Position numbers and translations under genes: made by a program. This document shows positions 1-7,001 of a DNA stretch of 32,764 nt, piece by piece. The first letter of the stretch is position 1. Every line of letters begins with the position of its first letter. The notes beneath the pieces are model-generated. The model did not search any database. It was not told the DNA's origin and was given only the letters and a program-made list of their open reading frames with translations. Where the stretch lies: NCBI GenBank assembly GCA_023666885.1, contig JAMPBB010000002.1, positions 233,448 to 266,211 of the forward strand. The letters run 5' to 3'. The stretch comes from Muribaculaceae bacterium (GTDB lineage Bacteria > Bacteroidota > Bacteroidia > Bacteroidales > Muribaculaceae).

Positions 1-60
1 GTATGCCAGCGAGTTTGAAAAATCCAACAATTTTTAAATGAAAGAGCCGTGTGTCCATGG

Positions 61-83
61 AGTAAAAATACGAATTTTTTACT
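61..83. repeat. Inverted repeat AGTAAAAA-N7-TTTTTACT abutting the -33 element
   Basis: A perfect 8-bp inverted repeat (61-68 and 76-83) ends at the -33 element of the metY-operon promoter. It could be a protein binding site or just an A/T-rich dyad. Its position argues mildly for a regulatory role. Confidence 0.4.
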
Positions 84-112
84 TGATTTTTACTGACAAT
101 TCAGTACTTTTG
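83..112 (+). promoter_or_regulatory. Promoter of the E1-like/TonB receptor/HMA/metY operon
   Basis: An exact Bacteroidetes -7 element, TACTTTTG, lies at 105-112, with a TTG core at 83-85 about 19 nt upstream serving as the -33 element. Transcription would start near 117, leaving a leader of about 115 nt before the first start codon. The promoter is overlaid by two inverted repeats, listed separately, which suggests repressor control. Confidence 0.7.
91..106. promoter_or_regulatory. Candidate operator TACTGA-N4-TCAGTA in the promoter spacer
   Basis: A perfect 6-bp inverted repeat with a 4-nt spacer lies between the -33 and -7 elements and shares its last two bases with the -7 box. A dimeric regulator bound here would block RNA polymerase. 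Which regulator binds is unknown; none is encoded next to it in the window. Confidence 0.5.
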
Positions 113-137
113 CATCATAATATCAACAACTGATACT

Positions 138-209
138 AAAAGCCCCGGAGTAGCGACCCGTGACTTACGGTAAGGAAGCCGTAGTCCGTGTTCTTACTTC
201 GGGACTTTT
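138..209 (+). ncRNA. Structured 5' leader RNA of unknown class (possible riboswitch or attenuator)
   Basis: Bases 138-152 pair with 195-209 in a 15-position stem that has one C·A mismatch and one G·U pair. Inside it, 162-170 pairs with 179-186 as an 8-bp helix with one bulged U. The 40-odd nt enclosed contain unpaired stretches at 153-161 and 187-194. The outer stem begins with four A and ends with four U, so it could also act as an intrinsic terminator in the leader. It lies between a good promoter and the first codon at 234. I tried to match the SAM-I, SAM-II, TPP, cobalamin, THF and fluoride riboswitch cores by eye and found no fit. The operon ends in metY, so a methionine- or sulfur-related ligand is a reasonable guess, not a demonstrated one. 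Confidence 0.5.
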
Positions 210-233
210 GGATTATACTGATCAAGTTGGCTC

Positions 234-962
234 ATGACTATGACTGACCATAAACTAACCAAGGAACAGCTTGACCGCTATCGCGGCCATATATCGCTAT
301 GCGAAATTGACTTGCCCGGGCAGACGGCCATATGCCGGGGCCGGGTCCTGATAGTGGGTGTGGGCGGATTAGGCAGCCCTGTGGCCCTGTATCTGGCCGC
401 TGCCGGAGTGGGCCATATTGGGCTGGTGGATGCCGACAAGGTATCGCTCAGCAATCTGCAACGCCAGATAATACATGGCACCCCTGACGTTGGTACGCCC
501 AAGATACAATCGGCCTACAGCGCCATGCGCAGAATAAACCCCGGCATATCGGTGACGGCCCATGAATGTTTCCTAACACAGCAGAATGCTCACGATATAT
601 TTGCCGGCTATGATCTGATAATGGACTGTACGGACAACTTTGATACACGTCTGCTTATCAACGACACCTGTGTGCAGATGGGCAAGCCATTCATATTCGG
701 CAGTGTGTCACGCTTCAAGGGATTGGTATTCACCCACATGCCCGGCACGAGCGACTTCCGCACGATATTCGGCAACGAAATGTCGGACAACGATGAGCCG
801 TGTGTCATAACCGGCATACTCAATTCCGTGGTGGGGGTAATAGGGTCCCTCCAGGCCACCGAGGCCATAAAATACCTGACCCATACGGGCGATCTGCTCA
901 CTGACCACCTGCTCGTATTCGATGCCATAACCATGCAGTTTGACATACTGAAAGTATCATAA
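234..962 (+). CDS. ThiF/MoeB/HesA-family E1-like adenylyltransferase
   Basis: The protein has 242 residues. Enzymes of this family adenylate the C-terminus of a ubiquitin-like sulfur carrier (ThiS or MoaD type) for thiocarboxylate formation. Visible motifs are the nucleotide-binding GVGGLG at 42-47, the following LVDADKVSLSNLQRQ segment, DCTDN at 131-135, and a cysteine (C190) in PCVITGIL that matches the catalytic-loop position. Both zinc-binding CxxC pairs usual in MoeB/ThiF are missing, and the chain stops at FDILKVS where relatives continue into a CPxCG-type tail. No carrier protein gene is in the window. The start could equally be the ATG six bases on, at 240. It is first in a four-gene run ending in metY, so a sulfur-transfer role linked to homocysteine synthesis is plausible, but inferred. 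Confidence 0.85.
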   Translation: MTMTDHKLTKEQLDRYRGHISLCEIDLPGQTAICRGRVLIVGVGGLGSPVALYLAAAGVGHIGLVDADKVSLSNLQRQIIHGTPDVGTPKIQSAYSAMRRINPGISVTAHECFLTQQNAHDIFAGYDLIMDCTDNFDTRLLINDTCVQMGKPFIFGSVSRFKGLVFTHMPGTSDFRTIFGNEMSDNDEPCVITGILNSVVGVIGSLQATEAIKYLTHTGDLLTDHLLVFDAITMQFDILKVS

Positions 963-966
963 CCGT

Positions 967-3030
967 ATGCCACATACATATCTATGTCATATAGTAAATC
1001 TATCAACCGCACGGGCCATAATTCTGACAGGGCTTGGACTGCTGTCAGGGCTGTCGCACCAAGCTTCCGAGCCCACTGATACCACTACTGACAACCGTGA
1101 GCTTCACGAAGTGGTGGTACACGCCCGGAGAGGCCGCGTCAAGATGGCGGGGGTGCAGAACGGTGATATAATCACAGCTTCAGAGCTCAAGCGGGCAGCG
1201 TGCTGCAATCTGGGCGAGAGCTTTACTACAAACCCGTCAGTTGACGTAAACTATTCCGATGCTGCTACAGGAGCCCGCCAGATACGCCTTCTGGGGCTCT
1301 CAGGAGCATATGTGCAGATGCTTACCGAGAATATACCAAACTTCCGAGGGGCTGCCGCGCTCTATGGACTGGGCTATGTACCGGGGCCGTGGATGCAGTC
1401 CATACAGGTGTCAAAAGGTGCATCGTCAGTAAAAAACGGTTTTGAATCCATTACCGGACAGATAAATGTGGAAATGAAGAAGCCGCAGACTGACCCGTCA
1501 GTGTCCGTAAACATGTACTATGACATGATGAACAAGCTCGAGGCAAACATTGACGGAAATATACATCTTGACAAGAACTGGAGCGCCGGACTGCTGACAC
1601 ATATTGAAAACGGGTTTTCAAGCCATGACGGCAATGATGATGGGTTTGTGGACATGCCGCGTATACGGCAAGTTTCGGCAATGCCTCGCATAGCTTATCT
1701 GGGGAATGCCTATGTATTTCAAGCCGCAGCAAAATTCATAGACGAAAGGCGCCTGAGCGGTCAGGGTGAGCATCATACGCATTATGACACGGAGCATCTG
1801 TACAAGATAAGGATTGACACCCGGCGCTGGGAAGCATTTACAAAAAACGCCCTGATGTTTGACCGCGACAATGACGGCAACATAGCGCTCATACTGTCAG
1901 GCTCGCTACATGATCAGGACGCCACCTACGGCATAAAGGCGTGCAACATTTATCAGAAAGAGGGATACGGCTCGCTCATGTTTGAGCGAAAGTGGGATGA
2001 CATACATGCCCTCAGCACAGGACTTTCCATGAATTATGACCATTACCGTTACAACTACAGGCTCACGGGTGATGCCTCAATGCCATTACGGCGGAGCAGT
2101 GAACATGAGTTTGTCAACGGAGTGTATGCTCAGTACACACTTAACCTCGGCGAGAGGCTGTCAGCCATGGCCGGGCTAAGATATGACCACAGCAGCCGAT
2201 ACGGGTCAATGCTTACGCCACGTATGCATGTGCGCTACAATCCGGCGGAAGGACTGTCACTCCATGCATCGGCCGGACGCGGCTACCGGTCGCCTCATCC
2301 GCTGGCCGACTTCGGCTATCTGCTTGCCTCATCAAGGCAAATCATAATAAGCGACAATCTCAAGCAGGAATCGGCATGGAACTTCGGCACTGGCGGTTCA
2401 TGGGAGTTCTATCCCGCCGGGAAAAAATTAGGCATATCGGCCGAGTATTACTACACAACTTTTACAAACCAACTGATGCTTAATCAGGACCGTGATCCGC
2501 ATGCTGATTACATATACTCATCCGACAGCAGGTCATACTCGCACTCGCTACAGGTGGAACTGACATTCGAACCTATCCGCGAGCTGACCCTGGGGGCTGC
2601 GTGGCGGTTAAATGACGTCAAGGCTCACTATACCTCGGCAGGATTGAGCCAAAAACCTCTGACATCGCGCAACAAAGGGCTGCTTACCGCCGGGTATGCC
2701 CCTATGATGGGGCTATGGTCATTTGACATGTCGCTGGCCATAAACGGTTCGGGTCGTATGCCCACGCCTTATGAGTTGCCCAACGGGGCTATGTCATGGG
2801 CTCCGACGTTCAGAACCTACGTACAGCTCAACGCCCAGATAACACGCAATTTCCGGCATTGGGCCGTGTACATAGGCGGAGAAAACCTTACCAACTACCG
2901 CCAGCCCAATCCTATAATAGGAGCCTCCAACCCATGGGGCAATACATTTGACGCCACCATGGTATACGGTCCCTTACAGGGTGCCATGGTGTATGTGGGA
3001 TTCCGATATAACTTCACTAAATATATATAA
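967..3030 (+). CDS. TonB-dependent outer-membrane receptor
   Basis: The protein has 687 residues: an N-terminal export signal (about 1-33), a plug domain (about 45-165, including LHEVVVHARRG and the conserved region around QSIQVSKGASSV) and a 22-strand-type barrel to the C-terminus. There is no N-terminal carboxypeptidase-like domain, so it is not a SusC-type glycan receptor. It starts 4 nt after the E1-like gene and its stop directly abuts the start of the HMA protein (TAAATG), so the two are surely co-transcribed. TonB receptors paired with small exported HMA proteins suggest uptake of a metal or metal complex, perhaps copper. The substrate cannot be read from the sequence. Confidence 0.9.
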   Translation: MPHTYLCHIVNLSTARAIILTGLGLLSGLSHQASEPTDTTTDNRELHEVVVHARRGRVKMAGVQNGDIITASELKRAACCNLGESFTTNPSVDVNYSDAATGARQIRLLGLSGAYVQMLTENIPNFRGAAALYGLGYVPGPWMQSIQVSKGASSVKNGFESITGQINVEMKKPQTDPSVSVNMYYDMMNKLEANIDGNIHLDKNWSAGLLTHIENGFSSHDGNDDGFVDMPRIRQVSAMPRIAYLGNAYVFQAAAKFIDERRLSGQGEHHTHYDTEHLYKIRIDTRRWEAFTKNALMFDRDNDGNIALILSGSLHDQDATYGIKACNIYQKEGYGSLMFERKWDDIHALSTGLSMNYDHYRYNYRLTGDASMPLRRSSEHEFVNGVYAQYTLNLGERLSAMAGLRYDHSSRYGSMLTPRMHVRYNPAEGLSLHASAGRGYRSPHPLADFGYLLASSRQIIISDNLKQESAWNFGTGGSWEFYPAGKKLGISAEYYYTTFTNQLMLNQDRDPHADYIYSSDSRSYSHSLQVELTFEPIRELTLGAAWRLNDVKAHYTSAGLSQKPLTSRNKGLLTAGYAPMMGLWSFDMSLAINGSGRMPTPYELPNGAMSWAPTFRTYVQLNAQITRNFRHWAVYIGGENLTNYRQPNPIIGASNPWGNTFDATMVYGPLQGAMVYVGFRYNFTKYI

Positions 3031-3414
3031 ATGAAAAAATCACTTTACTTTCTGTCACTGCTCATCATGATGATATGCGTGGCAATGCCAGTATCCGCAA
3101 AGGATGGCAAGAATAGCGAGACTGCCGTGTTTACCCTCACACCGGGAATGTCATGCCAGAACTGCGAGAACAAAATCAAGACTAACCTGCGCTTTGAAAA
3201 GGGAGTAAGCGACATACAGACAAGCCTTAAGAACCAGACTGTAACCGTAACCTTCAACCCCAAGAAAACCGATGTGCAGAAACTGACGGCTGCGTTCAAG
3301 AAAATAGGATATGAAGCCACCACCGGCACACCGACACAGAAGAAATGTGACGCAAAGGGCAACTGCTGCGGCGGTGACTCGCATAAAGGATGCCCCGAAA
3401 AGGACAATAAATAA
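3031..3414 (+). CDS. Exported heavy-metal-associated (HMA) domain protein with Cys-rich tail
   Basis: The protein has 127 residues. A signal peptide (about 1-23, ending VSA) is followed by an HMA fold (about 31-97) with the metal-binding motif GMSCQNC, ligands C42 and C45. The tail is rich in Cys and charged residues (C106, C112, C113, H118, C121) and could be a second metal site. HMA proteins bind soft metals such as Cu(I). Most are cytosolic chaperones, so export to the periplasm is notable. Its start abuts the stop of the TonB receptor, suggesting it takes metal delivered by that receptor, or buffers metal in the periplasm. Confidence 0.85.
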   Translation: MKKSLYFLSLLIMMICVAMPVSAKDGKNSETAVFTLTPGMSCQNCENKIKTNLRFEKGVSDIQTSLKNQTVTVTFNPKKTDVQKLTAAFKKIGYEATTGTPTQKKCDAKGNCCGGDSHKGCPEKDNK

Positions 3415-3428
3415 CACACTCCTACACT

Positions 3429-4718
3429 ATGGACACAAAAAAACTTCACTTCGAAACTCTCCAGCTACATGTAGGCCAGGAACAGGCCGATCCTACTACC
3501 GATGCCCGTGCCGTACCCATATACCAGACCACATCATACGTATTCCGCAACTCTGCACATGCCGCCGCTCGCTTTGATCTGACGGATGCGGGCAACATAT
3601 ACGGGCGCCTCACCAACCCAACCCAGGATGTATTTGAACGCCGTATGACGGCCTTGGAAGGCGGCACGGCAGCCCTTGCCGTAGCTTCAGGCGCAGCAGC
3701 AGTGACCTACGCCATAATGAATATAGCACGCAGCGGCGACCACATTGTGGCCGCCAACAACATATATGGCGGCTCATACAATCTGCTTGACCATACGCTC
3801 ACTGACTATGGCGTGACCACAACATTCGTAGACCCGGCTGATACGGCCAACTTCGCCGTTGCCATACGCCCCGAAACCAAAGCCATATTCATAGAAACAT
3901 TAGGCAATCCCAATTCAAACGTAACTGACATACGTGCCATAGCCGACATGGCACATGCCCACGGGCTACCCTTGATCATAGACAATACGTTTGCCACACC
4001 GTTCTTGGTACGCCCCATTGAACACGGGGCGGACGTAGTGGTGCACTCGGCCACAAAATTCATAGGCGGTCATGGGACATCGCTCGGCGGCATAATAGTG
4101 GACGCCGGACGCTTCCCTTGGAAAGAACATGCTGAACGCTTCCCCACACTGGCCATGCCCGATCCGTCATATCACGGCACAGTGTTTGCCGATGCCGCGC
4201 CTGACGCCCCGTTCGCCACGCGCATCCGTGCCGTGCTGCTGCGCGACACAGGTGCATGCATCAGCCCGGTCAATGCATTCATTCTGCTACAGGGCGTGGA
4301 GACGCTGTCACTCCGCGTAGAGCGCCATGTGGCCAATGCCGTAACCATAGCCGCTTACCTTGACTCACATCCCAAGGTAAAGAAAGTAAATCACCCCTCG
4401 CTGCCCGGACATCCTGATACCGAGCTTTATGCCAAGTATTTCCCTAACGGTGGCGGCTCCATCTTCACCATAGAGCTCGAGGGCGGCCAGGAGGCGGCAT
4501 ACCGCTTCATTGACTCATTGCAGATATTCTCCCTGTTGGCCAATGTGGCCGACGTGAAGTCGCTCGTAATACATCCGGCCACTACCACACACTCGCAGCT
4601 TACTGATGAGCAGAAAGCCGAGCAGGGCATATATCCCGGTACGGTGCGACTGTCAATAGGTACCGAACATGTCGAAGACCTGATAGCCGACCTGAGCCAA
4701 GCGCTCGACAAAGCCTGA
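3429..4718 (+). CDS. metY: O-acetylhomoserine sulfhydrylase
   Basis: The protein has 429 residues, the usual length for the family, which makes homocysteine from O-acetylhomoserine and sulfide (or a protein thiocarboxylate in some bacteria) using pyridoxal phosphate. The cofactor lysine is K210 in SATKFIGGHG, D185 in IIDNTFATP matches the residue that contacts the pyridine nitrogen, and YGRLTNPT (59-66) is the phosphate-side tyrosine motif. It lies 14 nt after the HMA gene and is the last gene of the operon, followed by a hairpin terminator. Cystathionine gamma-synthase and gamma-lyase are relatives, but length and inserts favour MetY. Confidence 0.93.
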   Translation: MDTKKLHFETLQLHVGQEQADPTTDARAVPIYQTTSYVFRNSAHAAARFDLTDAGNIYGRLTNPTQDVFERRMTALEGGTAALAVASGAAAVTYAIMNIARSGDHIVAANNIYGGSYNLLDHTLTDYGVTTTFVDPADTANFAVAIRPETKAIFIETLGNPNSNVTDIRAIADMAHAHGLPLIIDNTFATPFLVRPIEHGADVVVHSATKFIGGHGTSLGGIIVDAGRFPWKEHAERFPTLAMPDPSYHGTVFADAAPDAPFATRIRAVLLRDTGACISPVNAFILLQGVETLSLRVERHVANAVTIAAYLDSHPKVKKVNHPSLPGHPDTELYAKYFPNGGGSIFTIELEGGQEAAYRFIDSLQIFSLLANVADVKSLVIHPATTTHSQLTDEQKAEQGIYPGTVRLSIGTEHVEDLIADLSQALDKA

Positions 4719-4744
4719 TTGCCTACGGACAATTAATCAATAAA

Positions 4745-4787
4745 TACGGGTCGTGACGTTTTTCAGCGTCATGACCCGTACTTATTT
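4745..4787. terminator. Bidirectional hairpin terminator between metY and the AraC gene
   Basis: A 14-bp stem (4745-4758 with 4767-4780, one G·U pair) closes an 8-nt loop. It is preceded by an A-rich run and followed by a T-rich run, so it can terminate transcription from both convergent genes. Confidence 0.8.
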
Positions 4788-4804
4788 CTCATCTATGCCC
4801 GGAA

Positions 4805-5737
4805 TCAACGCTCAGAGTCACTCCTCTTATGGAGATTCCTTTCCATATATGCCTTCGGGGAACATCCTACGGACTCTTTAAAGTATCGCCCGAAGAAAGA
4901 CTGGCTTGTAAACTTCAGGTTATCACTTACCTGCTGAACGGTATAATGGCCGCTGTCAAGCATGGCCTTGGCATGAAGAATTACAAAATCCTTTATCCAG
5001 TCCTTGGCAAACCTGCCTGAATATTTGAATATCAGCCGGGAGAAATACTTTGGAGTTATACAAAGCTTGTCAGCGAAATATGCAATATCGCGTATTGTGC
5101 CTTCGCTCCTGTGAAGCTCCTGCATGAAAGAATCATATATCTGCTTGTTACGGTCTTGAAGACTCTCTTGGTAATCTGTAACATGGGGCTTCATTATGTT
5201 GCAGAGGTTAATATACATAGCCTCAAGATAGCAATACAGTATTTCACGTTTGAAACTGTAAGCCGCATCTTCTATCTTAGCCCTCATAAGATAATAGAGC
5301 GTACAGAACTCATTTGCGTCCCTATCGCTGAGATGTATTATAGGATAGTGCATCAAGTACCATCTTGGTATTGTGGAAATGTTGCCCGACGGTTCTTTGA
5401 TCAATCGGGGATTGTCTATCCCTATAAGAATCAAATTGCAATCATCCGAACGGCCCATATATTCACATATCGCCCCGGGATAAATAGCCATAAGTTCATT
5501 CTTATGAAGCTCATACTCTTTCATATCATGCCTGATTCTTATATAACCTTGCCTACAGAAGAGATTTATAGACATGGAGGCTTTGAACACGACTTCCTTG
5601 ATGTTGGCTGTATCCACCAGGCTCATCTCGTTATGTCCGTCATCCATATCGGCAAGTATTATCTCATCATCAAACATTATGGTGCGTCCACTTTTAGGGA
5701 TAACGTCCAAGCCGAGTGTCTTAAATACCGTTTTCAT
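4805..5737 (-). CDS. AraC-family transcriptional regulator
   Basis: The protein has 310 residues. The C-terminal AraC DNA-binding domain spans about 198-302, with the two helix-turn-helix units around TIRDIAYFADKLCITPKYFSRL and TVQQVSDNLKFTSQSFFGRYFK. The N-terminal 180 residues look like a cupin-type sensory domain and carry no recognisable ligand motif. It is transcribed away from the RND efflux operon, with a 187-nt shared region holding both promoters and a long-spaced inverted repeat. Control of that operon is therefore likely. The region is more A/T-rich than the neighbouring metabolic genes. Confidence 0.9.
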   Translation of the reverse strand: MKTVFKTLGLDVIPKSGRTIMFDDEIILADMDDGHNEMSLVDTANIKEVVFKASMSINLFCRQGYIRIRHDMKEYELHKNELMAIYPGAICEYMGRSDDCNLILIGIDNPRLIKEPSGNISTIPRWYLMHYPIIHLSDRDANEFCTLYYLMRAKIEDAAYSFKREILYCYLEAMYINLCNIMKPHVTDYQESLQDRNKQIYDSFMQELHRSEGTIRDIAYFADKLCITPKYFSRLIFKYSGRFAKDWIKDFVILHAKAMLDSGHYTVQQVSDNLKFTSQSFFGRYFKESVGCSPKAYMERNLHKRSDSER

Positions 5738-5771
5738 ACCGGAGATATTATTGCATTCTCTTTTTCATATG

Positions 5772-5779
5772 CAAAGTTA
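5772..5779 (-). promoter_or_regulatory. Promoter -7 element of the AraC gene
   Basis: On the minus strand this reads TAACTTTG, an exact TAnnTTTG box, about 35 nt upstream of the AraC start codon. No clear -33 TTTG was found upstream, as expected for a promoter that may need an activator. Confidence 0.6.
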
Positions 5780-5800
5780 AGGCGGTTTTCCTGCGCGAAT

Positions 5801-5844
5801 GTACTATTCTGACTTCATGTGCCTCAAATTTCATCCAATAGTAC
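5801..5844. promoter_or_regulatory. Candidate AraC operator: GTACTATT-N28-AATAGTAC
   Basis: A perfect 8-bp inverted repeat (5801-5808 and 5837-5844) sits between the two divergent promoters. Each arm is flanked outside by related bases (AAT before the left arm, AACATT after the right). It lies upstream of both -7 boxes, where a regulator serving both genes would bind. AraC proteins more often use direct repeats, so the regulator assignment is inference. Confidence 0.45.
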
Positions 5845-5887
5845 AACATTGTGTCCTGACAGGTGCTGAATCAAACACTTAATTCAC

Positions 5888-5895
5888 GAACTTTG
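5888..5895 (+). promoter_or_regulatory. Likely -7 element of the RND efflux operon
   Basis: GAACTTTG matches TAnnTTTG at 7 of 8 positions and lies 29 nt before the chosen start at 5925. No clear -33 element is visible, which fits dependence on an activator. Confidence 0.45.
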
Positions 5896-5924
5896 CATTG
5901 GATTTTAAGAAAACATCAAAACCA

Positions 5925-7001
5925 ATGAAAAATAAATTGAAAAAGGCTATAAACCTATTGCCGATATGCATATTGACTCTTTCAGCAGTGTCTTGCGGAC
6001 AGGATACTTCCGTGAAGCATCCAAGGAGTGTAAGGCTCACTGCCCCACAATCTCGCCAAGGAGGCATAGCCAAAACTTATCCTGCGCTGATTAAGGAATC
6101 AAATGAAACAAGCCTTGGATTCAAAACGGCCGGGGAGATTTCGCATGTCTATGTCAAAGAGGGCGATTACGTAAAGAATGGCCAGCTGCTTGCCTCACTT
6201 GATGGCGCCGACTATAAGTTGGCGGTCAATGCCATGCAGGCACAGTATGACCAAATGAAGGATGAGTTCGCCCGCATGACCAAGCTATATCAGAACAAAG
6301 GCATGTCAGCAAATGAGTATGAAAAGGCCAAGGCCGGTCTGCAACAGTTAGAGAATCAGCTTCAGGCCAACAAAAACAAACTTTCATACACACAACTTTA
6401 CTCACCTACCAACGGATATATACAGGCTGTCAATTATTCAAAGGCGGAGATGGTTGACGCCGGGACGCCTGTATTTGTTATTCTTGACGATAGCGGTATG
6501 AAAGTTGAGTTTGACGTACCGGTATATGAATCTAAAAACATAAAGTCAGGGGGCTCCTTTGCCATGTCCATGGCCGGCGGAGATTTCACAATTCCGCTCA
6601 GGTTCATCAGCATGACACCCAAGGCCGACGGGAATCAGCTATATACCGTGAAACTTGAATTTGAAGGCAGCCCGTCAAAGGATATAACCCCCGGGATGAA
6701 CACCACTGTAAAAATCAGCCTCCCAACAGGTGAAATGACCACAGAGGGATATAATGTGCCTCTCCGTGCCGTGGTAAACAAGGACGGCAAGGCAGGTGTA
6801 TGGGTGCTGAATCAGGATACCACCGTCACCCTCCGGGATGTCACATTTTCAGGAGTGGACAAGAACGGTATGGCAATAATTGCTTCAGGGCTGAACGGGA
6901 GTGAGCAGATTATAGATGCCGGAGTAAATTCTCTACATGAAGGGGAAAAGGTCAAGGTGATAGAGCCTTCAAGTGAAACCAATGTGGGAGGGCTGATGTA
7001 A
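5925..7001 (+). CDS. RND efflux periplasmic adaptor (HlyD/AcrA family), lipoprotein
   Basis: The protein has 358 residues from the ATG at 5925. An earlier TTG at 5898 would overlap the promoter and add a non-signal extension, so I reject it. The new N-terminus gives a lipoprotein signal with lipobox AVSC and lipidated C24. Next come a lipoyl/barrel-sandwich half (FKTAGEISHVYVKEGDYVKNGQ), a short coiled-coil hairpin, the second lipoyl half (YSPTNGYIQ), a beta-barrel and a membrane-proximal domain. It would link the inner-membrane pump to the outer-membrane channel. Its last base overlaps the permease start (TAATG). The adaptor is intact although both partner genes are frameshifted. Confidence 0.88.
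   Translation: MKNKLKKAINLLPICILTLSAVSCGQDTSVKHPRSVRLTAPQSRQGGIAKTYPALIKESNETSLGFKTAGEISHVYVKEGDYVKNGQLLASLDGADYKLAVNAMQAQYDQMKDEFARMTKLYQNKGMSANEYEKAKAGLQQLENQLQANKNKLSYTQLYSPTNGYIQAVNYSKAEMVDAGTPVFVILDDSGMKVEFDVPVYESKNIKSGGSFAMSMAGGDFTIPLRFISMTPKADGNQLYTVKLEFEGSPSKDITPGMNTTVKISLPTGEMTTEGYNVPLRAVVNKDGKAGVWVLNQDTTVTLRDVTFSGVDKNGMAIIASGLNGSEQIIDAGVNSLHEGEKVKVIEPSSETNVGGLM

Noticed and set aside
117-233. SAM-I, SAM-II or TPP riboswitch
   Set aside because: The conserved core sequences of these classes were not found by eye; the element is left unclassified.
5111-5812. 233-codon + strand open frame opposite the AraC gene
   Set aside because: It is a shadow of a well-supported AraC reading frame; no motif or signal.
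5898-5924. Upstream TTG start for the RND adaptor
   Set aside because: It would overlap the promoter region and bury the lipoprotein signal; the ATG at 5925 gives a clean lipobox.
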